64,000 nt of DNA from an uncultured Desulfobacteraceae bacterium (GTDB lineage Bacteria > Desulfobacterota > Desulfobacteria > Desulfobacterales > UBA2174), in assembly GCA_937982505.1 (NCBI GenBank), contig CALJLV010000085.1:20952-84951 (forward strand). Reading direction: 5' to 3'. The position numbers and the translations under genes are program-made. The notes beneath the pieces were generated by a model, which worked only from the letters and a program-made list of their open reading frames with translations, ran no database searches and was not told the DNA's origin. Below, piece after piece: positions 40,839 to 49,432 of this stretch (positions are counted from its first letter, which is position 1; the number at the start of each line of letters is the position of its first letter).

Positions 40839-42142
40839 GACCCGGATTCCTGGGAGACTGCGATGTGGCCGTCATCGGCGCCGGTCTGGCCGGCAGCGCG
40901 GCGGCGGTCTTCGCCGTGGACAGGGGGCTTTCCACCCTGGTTTGCGGCGACTCGGGACAAAGTTGTTTCGCCAGCGGGCTCTTTGACCTTCTCGGGGCCC
41001 ATCCGGCCGACAGCGATCGCTTTCTGGCCGACCCCTGGGAAGGGCTAGAGGCCCTGCGGCGCCATTGTCCGGATCACCCCTACGCCCGGTTGCGGCGGGA
41101 ACAGATTCAAAGCGCGGTGGCGGCCTGGCTGGCCCATCTGGCGGACTGCGGTCTGGCGTACCGGCATCAGCCGCAGCGCAATCTGCTGGTGCTGACGGCG
41201 GCGGGCACCCTCAAGCCGACCTATGCCGTGCCGCCCACGGTCTGGCCCGGGATCCAGGCCCTGGCCGAGGGCAAGCGTGCCCTGATCGCCGGCTTTCACG
41301 GGTTGCGAGAATTTTCGGCCCATCAGATCGCCGCGGTGGCGGCCCGCCTCTGGCCATCGCTGCGCCCGGTATGCCTCGATTTCCCGGACGGCCGCCCCGG
41401 GGCGGAGCGCGCCCCCGAACTGATGGCCATGGCCGTGGTGCGCGAAGAGGTGCGCCGCCGTCTGGCCGAGGCGTTGCGCCAGGCTGCCGCGGACGCCGAG
41501 GTGGTGGGGCTGCCGGCGGTGCTGGGTCGGCAGGCCGACGAGCGCTGGTGGCGGGATCTGCAGGCGCGCGTGGGCAGGCCGATCTTCGAGATTCCGACCC
41601 TGCCCCCGTCTTTGCCCGGGCTGCGCTTGCGCGAGGCCCTGACCGACAGGATGCGCCGTTCCGGGATGGACCTGGCCGTACCGGGCCGCGTGCAGCGGGT
41701 GGAGATCCAGCAGCGCCACTTCCATCTCGAACTGGTCGAAGGACACCAGAGCCGGCGGGTCCTGGCGCGATCGCTCATCGTGGCCACGGGCCGGTTTCTC
41801 GGTGGCGGGCTGACGGCCGACCGCCAAACGATCCGTGAACCGCTTCTCGATCTGCCGGTGGTTCAGCCGCCCCATCGCCGCGACTGGCACCGGCCCCGCT
41901 TTTTCGATCCGGCGGGCCATCCCATCAACCGCTGCGGACTGGTGGTGGACGATGCTTTTCGGCCCCTGGACGCCAGGGGACGGGCGGTTCACCCCCGGCT
42001 GGCGGCCGCTGGCACCATCCTGGCCGGTCACGACTGGGCTCGGGAAAAATGCGGCTCGGGCCTGGCGGTGGCCAGCGCCTGGGCGGCGGTAAATACCCTG
42101 GCCCGTGAGCTGGACGGCAAAGCACCGCGGCCGCTGGCCTGA
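40835..42142 (+). CDS. glpB: anaerobic glycerol-3-phosphate dehydrogenase subunit B
   Basis: 435 residues. GlpB carries FMN and passes electrons from GlpA onward. The N-terminal dinucleotide fold DVAVIGAGLAGSAAAVFA and the C-terminal NRCGLVVDDAFRPL, then GTILAGHDWAREKCGSGLA, fit the family. The normal third subunit GlpC (membrane-associated Fe-S protein) is not encoded next; a HAD phosphatase follows instead. Electrons must then reach the quinone pool through a GlpC elsewhere or another Fe-S protein. Confidence 0.92.
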   Translation: MRPGFLGDCDVAVIGAGLAGSAAAVFAVDRGLSTLVCGDSGQSCFASGLFDLLGAHPADSDRFLADPWEGLEALRRHCPDHPYARLRREQIQSAVAAWLAHLADCGLAYRHQPQRNLLVLTAAGTLKPTYAVPPTVWPGIQALAEGKRALIAGFHGLREFSAHQIAAVAARLWPSLRPVCLDFPDGRPGAERAPELMAMAVVREEVRRRLAEALRQAAADAEVVGLPAVLGRQADERWWRDLQARVGRPIFEIPTLPPSLPGLRLREALTDRMRRSGMDLAVPGRVQRVEIQQRHFHLELVEGHQSRRVLARSLIVATGRFLGGGLTADRQTIREPLLDLPVVQPPHRRDWHRPRFFDPAGHPINRCGLVVDDAFRPLDARGRAVHPRLAAAGTILAGHDWAREKCGSGLAVASAWAAVNTLARELDGKAPRPLA

Positions 42143-42196
42143 CCACCAACATACCCGGTTGGCTGACTTCGTTTTTTCCCACAGGGAGGTTGTCCG

Positions 42197-43015
42197 GTGC
42201 GTTCCATCCAGGAGTGGCCCGCTCAGCGGCGGCGCGGTGTTACCCACGTGCTTTGCGATATCGACGACACGTTGACGATCAACGGGCGGCTGCCCGCCGC
42301 GGCCCTGGAGGGCATGGAGCGCCTCGGAGGCGCCGGGATCCGGGTCATCCCCGTCACAGGCCGCCCGGCCGGCTGGTGCGACCACATGGCCCGCATGTGG
42401 CCGGTGGAGGCGGTGGTGGGGGAAAACGGCGCTTTTTATTACCGCTACGATGCCGCCAGACGGAAAATGGTGCGGCGCCATGTCCGCTCCGATGCCCAAC
42501 TGGCCGCGGATCGGCTGCGGCTGGACGCGATCCGCGACCGGGTTCTGAAAGAAGTGCCCGGCTGCGCCGTAGCCTCGGACCAGGCCTTTCGGGTGGCGGA
42601 TCTGGCCATTGATTTTTGCGAGGACGTGCCCGCCTTGCCCGAGACGGCCGTAGATCGCATTCTGGCCTGTTTCACCGAAGCCGGAGCCCGGGCCAAGGTC
42701 AGCTCGATCCACGTCAACGGCTGGTTCGGCGACTACGACAAACTCAGCACCACCCGGCTGCTCTTCGCCGAAGTCTTCGCCACCGATCTGGAAATCATCC
42801 GCGAGCGGATCGTCTTTGCCGGAGACTCGCCCAACGATGCGCCCATGTTCGCCTATTTTCCCCAGAGCGTGGGGGTGGCCAACGTCAGCCGCTTCGCCGA
42901 TCGTATGACGGCCCTGCCGGCCTGGATCACCAGGGCCGAGGGGGGATTCGGATTTGCCGAAATGGTCGGGCGGCTGCTCGAGGCCGGAGAAATGTCATGC
43001 GGCGGCCTGAAATAG
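42197..43015 (+). CDS. HAD-IIB family phosphatase
   Basis: 272 residues from GTG 42197, with GGGAGG 7 nt upstream. HAD motif I is DIDDTLTING (nucleophile Asp, acid Asp), motif II is PVTGRPAGW, and the end has GDSPNDAPMFAYF (motif IV). The large C2B cap is typical of the mannosyl-3-phosphoglycerate, sucrose-phosphate or trehalose-phosphate phosphatase groups. It lies between glpAB and the convergent ugp genes. It may dephosphorylate a glycerol- or glycerate-derived phosphate, but the substrate is unknown. Confidence 0.85.
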   Translation: MRSIQEWPAQRRRGVTHVLCDIDDTLTINGRLPAAALEGMERLGGAGIRVIPVTGRPAGWCDHMARMWPVEAVVGENGAFYYRYDAARRKMVRRHVRSDAQLAADRLRLDAIRDRVLKEVPGCAVASDQAFRVADLAIDFCEDVPALPETAVDRILACFTEAGARAKVSSIHVNGWFGDYDKLSTTRLLFAEVFATDLEIIRERIVFAGDSPNDAPMFAYFPQSVGVANVSRFADRMTALPAWITRAEGGFGFAEMVGRLLEAGEMSCGGLK

Positions 43016-43071
43016 GACCGGTTCAAAGCCGCTGATAGCCACCGACCTCATGTCAATCCCGCGGTACGCCT

Positions 43072-43992
43072 CTACTTTTCCCGCTCCACCAGCCCCTTGA
43101 CGAACCAGCGCTGCATGAAAAGGACCACCAGGACGGGCGGCAGCATCACGATCAGGGCCCCGGCCAGGGCCACGTTCCAGTCGGGCACGTCGTCCACGTC
43201 GGGGATCAGGTGCTGCAGGCCGATGACAGCGGTGGTCATCTCCCGGCGGGTGGTAATCAGCAGGGGCCACAAATACTGGTTCCAGCCGTAGACGAACTCG
43301 ATGACCACCAGGGCCGCGATGTTGGTTTTGGACAGGGGAAAGAGGATCTTGCGCAAAAACAGCATCGGCGTGGCCCCGTCCATCTTGGCGGCCTCGCACA
43401 GCTCCTCGGGCACGGTGAGGTAGAACTGGCGAAAGAGGAAGGTGCAGGTGGCCGAGGCCACCAGGGGCAGGATCAGGCCCGGGTAGCTGTCCAGCAGACT
43501 CAGCTCCAGGCGGATCTGGATATCGTTTTGCAGGAACCAGCCCACCAGGGCTTCGATGTGCAGCAGTTCCACCATGGCCTGGAGGGGGCTGAAGAGGTTG
43601 GCGGCCATCTCGTAGGTGGGCAGGATGCGCACCTCCACCGGCAGCATCAGGGTGCAAAAGACACTGGCAAAGGCCACGGAGCGCAGGCGGTAGTCGAAAT
43701 AGACGATGGAAAAGGCGCCCAGCATGGAGACGCAGATTTTGCCGAAGGTGATGCCCGAGGCCATGATGAACGAGTTCAACAGCAGGGTGCCCAGGTTCCC
43801 TTTTTGCCAGGCGGCCTGGATGTTGACCCAGAACTGGTCGCCGAAAAACAGCGGCATGGGCACCTGCGAGACCATTTCCAGGGGCAGGGTGGCGGCGATC
43901 AGGGCGTAGAAGATGGGAAAGCCGACGATGCAGATGCCCAGGGCCAGGAAGATGTAGGTCAACAGATCCAGGATGGGGGTTTTTTCGACCAT
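43072..43992 (-). CDS. ugpE: sn-glycerol-3-phosphate ABC transporter permease
   Basis: 306 residues, six membrane helices, MalG-type permease of a CUT1 sugar/glycerol-phosphate importer. The coupling EAA loop reads EELCEAAKMDGATPMLFLRK. Length is slightly above E. coli UgpE. It starts 6 bp after the ugpA stop. Together with UgpA it forms the membrane channel energised by UgpC, encoded on the other strand at 46611. Confidence 0.9.
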   Translation of the reverse strand: MVEKTPILDLLTYIFLALGICIVGFPIFYALIAATLPLEMVSQVPMPLFFGDQFWVNIQAAWQKGNLGTLLLNSFIMASGITFGKICVSMLGAFSIVYFDYRLRSVAFASVFCTLMLPVEVRILPTYEMAANLFSPLQAMVELLHIEALVGWFLQNDIQIRLELSLLDSYPGLILPLVASATCTFLFRQFYLTVPEELCEAAKMDGATPMLFLRKILFPLSKTNIAALVVIEFVYGWNQYLWPLLITTRREMTTAVIGLQHLIPDVDDVPDWNVALAGALIVMLPPVLVVLFMQRWFVKGLVEREK

Positions 43993-43998
43993 GGCGCG

Positions 43999-44889
43999 CT
44001 ATCCGGCGTACTGTACCTTGCGTTCGACGTACTTGAACTGCAGGACGGTGATAAGGATGATCAGGGCCATCAGAACGACGGACTGGGCCGCGGAGGAACC
44101 CAGATTCAGTCCCACGAATCCATCCTTGTAGACCTTGTAGACCAGGGTGGTGGTCATCCCCCCCGGACCGCCCTGGGTGATGGTGTGAATCACCCCGAAA
44201 GTGTCGAAAAAGGCGTAGATGATGTTCATGACCATCAGGAAAAAGAGGGTCGGCGAGAGCAGGGGAAAGATGATGGCCCAGAAGCGGCGCGTGGGGCCGG
44301 CACCGTCCATGGCGGCCGCCTCGATGAGCGAGTGGGGGATGGCCTGGAACCCGGCCAGAAAGAAGACGAAGTTGTAGCTGATCTGCTTCCAGGCGCTGGC
44401 CACGATGATGAGCACCAGAGCGTCGGTGCCGTTGAGAATCGGGTTCCAGTCGATGCCCAGGGTGCGCTTGAGAAAAAAAGCCACCACCCCGTAGTTGGGA
44501 TGCAGCAAAAAGAGCCACAGAATTCCGGAGATGGCCGGGGCCACGGCATAGGGCCAGATGAGCAGGGTGCGGATGGCGGCCTTGGCCCTCAGGGCGCGGT
44601 TGGCCTGGCTGGCGATGAACAGGCCGAGGAGCAGGGCCGTCAGGGCCGTGGCGGCGCTGAAACCCAGGGTGATCCCCACGCTTTTGAGATAGAGCGGATC
44701 GGTGAACAGGTCCTTGAAGTTGTCGAACCAGACCCACTGGTCGCGCCCGCCGAAGGGATTCGAGATCATCATGGACTGGGCGATACCGTGAACGGCCGGC
44801 CAGTAGAAAAAGGTCAGGGTCACCAAGATCTGGGGAAAAATGAGCAGGTAGGGCAGAAGGGGAGCCTTGAAATGGGCGCGTTTGATCAT
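43999..44889 (-). CDS. ugpA: sn-glycerol-3-phosphate ABC transporter permease
   Basis: 296 residues, six membrane helices, MalF-type permease. PYLLIFPQILVTLTFFYWPA at the N-terminus and NPFGGRDQWVWFDNFKDLF in the first periplasmic loop match UgpA. The EAA loop is SLIEAAAMDGAGPTRRFW. It is separated from the upstream ugpB by 175 bp containing two palindromic repeats, unlike the tight ugpA-ugpE junction. Confidence 0.91.
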   Translation of the reverse strand: MIKRAHFKAPLLPYLLIFPQILVTLTFFYWPAVHGIAQSMMISNPFGGRDQWVWFDNFKDLFTDPLYLKSVGITLGFSAATALTALLLGLFIASQANRALRAKAAIRTLLIWPYAVAPAISGILWLFLLHPNYGVVAFFLKRTLGIDWNPILNGTDALVLIIVASAWKQISYNFVFFLAGFQAIPHSLIEAAAMDGAGPTRRFWAIIFPLLSPTLFFLMVMNIIYAFFDTFGVIHTITQGGPGGMTTTLVYKVYKDGFVGLNLGSSAAQSVVLMALIILITVLQFKYVERKVQYAG

Positions 44890-44955
44890 GGGTCAGTCGT
44901 CACTGGTGATGGGTCATTTCCCAGTGTCCTGGAAAAATTCCGGCCGGTTGACATG

Positions 44956-44981
44956 GACCCCGGATCAAGTCCGGGGTGACG
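44956..44981. repeat. extragenic palindrome (ACCCCGGA type)
   Basis: ACCCCGGA (44957-44964) and TCCGGGGT (44970-44977) around the loop TCAAG, followed by GACGG. This is a well-known class of dispersed intergenic palindrome in proteobacteria. It lies between ugpB and ugpA. Confidence 0.75.
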
Positions 44982-45016
44982 GGCACGTTTTCGGGCTCGC
45001 TTCTGGCCCTCGTCCG

Positions 45017-45040
45017 CCATTCCTGTGAAAACAGGAATCC
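45017..45040. repeat. extragenic palindrome (ATTCCTGT type)
   Basis: ATTCCTGT (45019-45026) and ACAGGAAT (45031-45038) around GAAA, a variant of the common ATTCCCGC-GAAA-GCGGGAAT repeat. About 40 bp from the first palindrome and 25 bp after the ugpB stop. Confidence 0.7.
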
Positions 45041-45064
45041 ATGTCATCAGGCGGAAAGGATCGG

Positions 45065-46378
45065 CTACTTGTTGGCCTTCTCGAAGGCCCGCAGCTGTTC
45101 GTTGCCGCGTTTGACCGCGTCCTCGATACCCTGCTGGGCGGTCTTCTTGCCGGCCCAGACGTTCTCGAGCTCTTCGTTGATGATGTCGCGGATCTGAATG
45201 AAGTAGCCCACCCGGATCCCGCGGGAGTTCTTGGTGGTCTTGCCGCGCATCAACTGTTTGATGCCCACCTCGTCCAGGGGATTCTGCGTGTAGTAGCCGG
45301 CCTTTTTCAGGTTTTCATAGGCTTCGACGGTGATGGGGAAATAGCCGGTCTTTTGGTGCCAGGCCTCCTGGTTTTCCGTCTGGGCCAGAAAGGCCATGAA
45401 GGCCGCCACCCCTTTGTAGTCCTTTTCCGCGTGGCCCTGCATCACCCACAGGGAAGCCCCGCCGATGATGCTGTTGAGCGGTTGGGCCATGTTGGCTTCC
45501 ACCGGCATGGGAGCCGCGTCCCAGGCGAACTGGGCCGTCTTTTTCAGCGCCCCGATGCGGCTCACCGAATCGATGTAGAGGGCGGCGTGCTGGCCCACGA
45601 AGGCGGCCTGGGGTCCCTGGAACTTCTGTCCGCTGTAGGCGAAGCGGCCGTCGCCGGTCCAAGACTGGAGACGGGCGATGTGGCTGACCACCTGGGGATT
45701 GTTGAAGGCCAGCTCGCAGTCCAGGCCTTCGTAGCCGTTGGCCCGGGTGGCAAAGGGCAGGTCGTGCATGGCGCCATAGTTTTCGACCATGGTCCAGGAC
45801 TGCCAGCCGACCACCAGACCGGCCTCGACGCCCTGGGCGACGAGCTTGGCGGTGTATTCGCCCACCTCGTCCCAGGTCCGGGGCGGGCCGTTCAGCCCGG
45901 CCTTGGCCAGCAGATCCTTGTTGTAGTACATCACCGGGGTCGAGGAGTTGAAGGGCATGGAGAGCAGCTTGCCCTCGTCGGAGACGTAGTAGCCCAGCAC
46001 TGGCTGCAGGTACTTGCTCCAGTCGACGGTGTAGCCGGCGTCGGCCATCAGCTGATGGACCGGATAGATGGCCCCGGAGAGCATCATGGTCAGGGTGCCC
46101 ACCTCGAAGCACTGGAGGATGTGGGGCTGCTTCTTGGCCCGGAAGGCGGCGATGGCGGCGTTGACCGCCTCGTCGTAGTTGCCCTTGTAGGTGGCTTCCA
46201 CCACGTAGTCTTTCTGCGAGGCGTTGAAATTGGTCACGATCTCGTTGAGGGCGTCGGCGTTGGCCCCCTTCATGGAATGCCACCACTGCAGCGTCGTGGG
46301 TTGGGCCAGGGCCGGTGCGCAAACCACCAGCACCAGCGCGGCGGCGGCCATCCAGATCCCGAAATTCCGTTTTCTCAT
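45065..46378 (-). CDS. ugpB: sn-glycerol-3-phosphate ABC transporter substrate-binding protein
   Basis: 437 residues from ATG 46378 with AGGAGA upstream. A Sec signal peptide (MRKRNFGIWMAAAALVLVV, cleavage near APALAQ) exports it to the periplasm. The mature protein starts TTLQWWHSMKGANADALNEI, as in UgpB, and later has FNSSTPVMYYNKD and IIGGASLWVMQGH. It binds glycerol-3-phosphate or glycerophosphodiesters for import by UgpAEC. First gene of ugpBAE, divergent from ugpC with a 232-bp shared control region. No clear GlpR or Pho box was recognised there. Confidence 0.92.
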   Translation of the reverse strand: MRKRNFGIWMAAAALVLVVCAPALAQPTTLQWWHSMKGANADALNEIVTNFNASQKDYVVEATYKGNYDEAVNAAIAAFRAKKQPHILQCFEVGTLTMMLSGAIYPVHQLMADAGYTVDWSKYLQPVLGYYVSDEGKLLSMPFNSSTPVMYYNKDLLAKAGLNGPPRTWDEVGEYTAKLVAQGVEAGLVVGWQSWTMVENYGAMHDLPFATRANGYEGLDCELAFNNPQVVSHIARLQSWTGDGRFAYSGQKFQGPQAAFVGQHAALYIDSVSRIGALKKTAQFAWDAAPMPVEANMAQPLNSIIGGASLWVMQGHAEKDYKGVAAFMAFLAQTENQEAWHQKTGYFPITVEAYENLKKAGYYTQNPLDEVGIKQLMRGKTTKNSRGIRVGYFIQIRDIINEELENVWAGKKTAQQGIEDAVKRGNEQLRAFEKANK

Positions 46379-46610
46379 GAGCGGTCTCCTTTCATACGGT
46401 GAATGATTCGGTTGACCAACGGGTCGTAATGCCGACGGCGTCGGCGCGGTGAAATCAGCGGGCGACATACGGGCTCTACCTTTACCCCAGGAGGGACAAA
46501 ACCGCAATCAAGAAGCGCCGCCGCGCTTCGATCTTGAAAGGTCGGCCGGATTGCAGTAAGGCAGGGTGCGTTGCGCGAAAAATTTTTCTTCCGCCACAGA
46601 GGAGCGTTGC

Positions 46611-47708
46611 ATGGCCAGTGTCGTTCTGGAAAAGGTCTACAAGCGGTTCGGCAAAACCGAAGTGGTCCACGGGGTGAGCCTCGACATCCGGGACCTGGAA
46701 TTCGTGGTCCTGGTGGGCCCTTCGGGGTGCGGCAAATCCACCCTGCTGCGGATGGTGGCCGGACTCGAGGAGATTTCCCAGGGCACGATCCGCATCGGCG
46801 ACCGGGTGGTCAACGACCTGGCGCCCAAGGACCGCGGCTGCGCCATGGTGTTCCAGAACTACGCCCTGTACCCCCACATGAACGTCTACAAGAACATGAG
46901 CTTCGGCCTGGAGCTCAAGCGCACCCCCAAGGCCGAAATCGAACGGCGGGTGTCCGAGGCGGCCCGCATCCTGGGCCTCGACGAACTGCTGCGCCGCAAG
47001 CCCCACGAACTTTCCGGCGGCCAGCGCCAGCGGGTGGCCATGGGGCGCGCCATCGTGCGCAACCCTTCGGTCTTTCTCTTCGACGAGCCCCTGTCCAACC
47101 TGGACGCCAAGCTGCGCAACCAGATGCGCACCGAAATCAAGCGACTCCACCAGACGGTCAACACCACCGTGATCTACGTGACCCACGACCAGATCGAGGC
47201 CATGACCCTGGCCGACCGCATCGTGGTGTTGCGCGACGGGCGTATCGAGCAGGTGGGAACGCCCCTGGAGGTTTTTGAAAAGCCCGACAACACCTTCGTG
47301 GCCGGGTTCATCGGCAGCCCGCCCATGAACCTGCTGCCCGCCGGGGTGGTGCGCCGGCAGGAGGCGTTGTGGCTGCGCTTCAGCGACGGCTTCCAGCTTC
47401 CCGTGCCGCCCCGGCCCGGGGCCCGGATAGACGAGGGGATGGCGGTGATCGCCGGGCTGCGGACCGAAGATCTGGGGCTGGCGGCCAACGGGTCGCGCCT
47501 GCCGGCCGCCTGGGTGGTCGAAGGGCTGGTGGAGGTGGTGGAGCCTCTGGGCAGTGAGACCCATCTGCACATGGATTTCGACGGGGTCAAGCTCACCGCC
47601 CGCAGCGAGGGCAGCCGTGCGGTGAAGGCCGGCTCGCGCCTGCCGATCGGCATGAACCTCGCGCATCTGCACATCTTCGACGCCCACAGCCGTCAGGCCA
47701 TCTACTGA
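46611..47708 (+). CDS. ugpC: sn-glycerol-3-phosphate ABC transporter ATP-binding protein
   Basis: 365 residues from ATG 46611, RBS GAGGAG. MalK/UgpC-type ATPase. Walker A is GPSGCGKST, the signature is LSGGQRQRVAMGRAIV, Walker B is VFLFDEPLSNLDAKLR, and the switch His is YVTHDQIEAM. The C-terminal TOBE/regulatory domain (about 240-365) begins GFIGSPPMNLLPAGVV. It energises UgpAE. It is transcribed away from ugpBAE, so balanced expression depends on the shared region. Confidence 0.93.
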   Translation: MASVVLEKVYKRFGKTEVVHGVSLDIRDLEFVVLVGPSGCGKSTLLRMVAGLEEISQGTIRIGDRVVNDLAPKDRGCAMVFQNYALYPHMNVYKNMSFGLELKRTPKAEIERRVSEAARILGLDELLRRKPHELSGGQRQRVAMGRAIVRNPSVFLFDEPLSNLDAKLRNQMRTEIKRLHQTVNTTVIYVTHDQIEAMTLADRIVVLRDGRIEQVGTPLEVFEKPDNTFVAGFIGSPPMNLLPAGVVRRQEALWLRFSDGFQLPVPPRPGARIDEGMAVIAGLRTEDLGLAANGSRLPAAWVVEGLVEVVEPLGSETHLHMDFDGVKLTARSEGSRAVKAGSRLPIGMNLAHLHIFDAHSRQAIY

Positions 47709-47883
47709 GAAGCCTTCCTTTCGCCTGATGGACGCCGGGCTGGGCGCCGGCTATCCGGCATACGCCTTCCGGCCGAACCCAAAGGCCGTTCTCATCCTGC
47801 AAGCCCCCTGCTGCGGGCCCTGCGCCGGCAAGCCTTTTGCCCCCCGGGCCTCCTGTGGGGGCGATGGTGCCGGGGGCCGGCCG

Positions 47884-49233
47884 TCAAGGTCCGTTTTGCC
47901 CGTCGATCAGCAGCACCTGCAGATCCATCACGTTGGTGCGCGTCGGGCCGGTGACGACCAGATCCCCGAGCCGTTCGAACAACGGGTAGGCGTCGTGGCC
48001 GTGCAGATGGCGGCGCGCATCAAGGCCGGCGGCTTTGGCCCGGGCCAGGGTGGTGCCGTCCACCATGGCGCCGGCCGCGGCGGTGGGGCCGTCCGTGCCG
48101 TCGCTGCCGGCGCTCAGGAACAGGATTCCCTCACAATTGGCGATCTCGAGGGCCGCGGCCAGGGCCAGCTCCTGGTTGCGGCCCCCCTGGCCGTGGGATG
48201 CCATGGTCACCGTGGTCTCGCCCCCGCAAAGGATGCAGGCCGGAGGGCGGATCGGATGACCGCTGTGCCGGATTTCCAGGGCGACGGCGGCCAGCACGGC
48301 GGCCACGTGGCACGCTTCGCCCCGGATCCTCGAGGAAAGGATCAAGGTCTGGTACCCAAGGGCCGCAGCCCGGTCCCGGGCCGCGGCCAGACCGTCGAGA
48401 TTGCGGCCCACCACGACGTGTTGAACCCGGGAAAAGGCGTCATCGCCCTTCTTGGGCGTCTCGCTGATGCGACCGGCGGCCCCGGCTTCCAGGTGGCTCA
48501 GGACCGCTGCGGGCATGCGGCCGGAGATGCGATGGCGGGCGATGATACCCAAAGCGTCGGCGAAGGTCCCGCTGTCGGGAACGGTGGGCCCCGAGGCGAT
48601 GGCCGCCAGGTCATCGCCCACCACGTCCGACAGGATCAGGGTGATCAGCGTGGCCGGAAAAGCGGCCCGGGCCAGTCGCCCGCCCTTGACCGCCGACAGA
48701 TGCTTGCGGACGGTATTGATTTCATGGATCGCGGCGCCGCAGGCCAGAAGGGTCCGGGTGGCGGCCTGCTTGTCGGCCAGGGTGAGTCCTTCGGCCGGCA
48801 GGGCCAGCAGGGACGATCCCCCGCCGGAGACCAGACAGAAGACCAGATCCTCTGGTCCGGCCTCGGCCGCCTGGGCCAAAACGGCTTCGGCCCCCCGGCG
48901 GCTGTTGTCGTCGGGCACCGGGTGGCCGGCCTCCAGGATCCTGACACGGGACAGGCGGGCGCCATGGCCATACTTGACCACCACCACGCCCCCCGCCATG
49001 CGCTCGGCGAGGATGCTCTCCACGGCTTTTGCCATGGGCGCCCCGGCCTTTCCGGTCCCCACCACATGCACCGCCCGAAAGGTGTTCAGATCGTAAGCCC
49101 TTTCTGCCACCCGCAGAACATCGCCGCAACGTTTCAGATGGCGGGCCACCGCCTCTTGCGGGTCCACGGCGGCCAGGGCCGCGTCGAAAATCCGGCGTGC
49201 ATCGGTGCGCGGTGCGGCGGACGGATTGTTCAT
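47884..49233 (-). CDS. glycerate 2-kinase (MOFRL family, GckA/TtuD-type)
   Basis: 449 residues from ATG 49233. The N-terminal domain has VHVVGTGKAGAPMA and VSGGGSSLLALP. The C-terminal MOFRL domain has CILCGGETTVTM, GGRNQELALAAAL and SAGSDGTDGPTAAAGA. It phosphorylates D-glycerate to 2-phosphoglycerate. With the neighbouring glycerol-3-phosphate uptake and oxidation genes it extends three-carbon metabolism in this region, although it lies on the opposite strand from ugpC and has no shared promoter. Confidence 0.9.
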   Translation of the reverse strand: MNNPSAAPRTDARRIFDAALAAVDPQEAVARHLKRCGDVLRVAERAYDLNTFRAVHVVGTGKAGAPMAKAVESILAERMAGGVVVVKYGHGARLSRVRILEAGHPVPDDNSRRGAEAVLAQAAEAGPEDLVFCLVSGGGSSLLALPAEGLTLADKQAATRTLLACGAAIHEINTVRKHLSAVKGGRLARAAFPATLITLILSDVVGDDLAAIASGPTVPDSGTFADALGIIARHRISGRMPAAVLSHLEAGAAGRISETPKKGDDAFSRVQHVVVGRNLDGLAAARDRAAALGYQTLILSSRIRGEACHVAAVLAAVALEIRHSGHPIRPPACILCGGETTVTMASHGQGGRNQELALAAALEIANCEGILFLSAGSDGTDGPTAAAGAMVDGTTLARAKAAGLDARRHLHGHDAYPLFERLGDLVVTGPTRTNVMDLQVLLIDGQNGP

Positions 49234-49432
49234 CAAACCGGCTCCATTCGTCAGGTTGAGACCTTATCGTATGTCCCAGATTGGGACCATGATACCGCCA
49301 TGCACTGGGCAGGCCAAGCCCTGGGCGCTTTGTGCTCCCAAAAAAAATGCCGGTCGGACGGCGGGCCCCGAGGCGGAAGGTAGGGCCGGCACCGCCCGGC
49401 CGGCGGCCGGGAGGGTCGTTTCTCGGTCAATT

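Noticed and set aside
49395..49411. CCCGGCC/GGCCGGG hairpin after the TauE/SafE gene as a terminator
   Set aside because: No T-tract on the transcribed strand; likely chance in GC-rich sequence.
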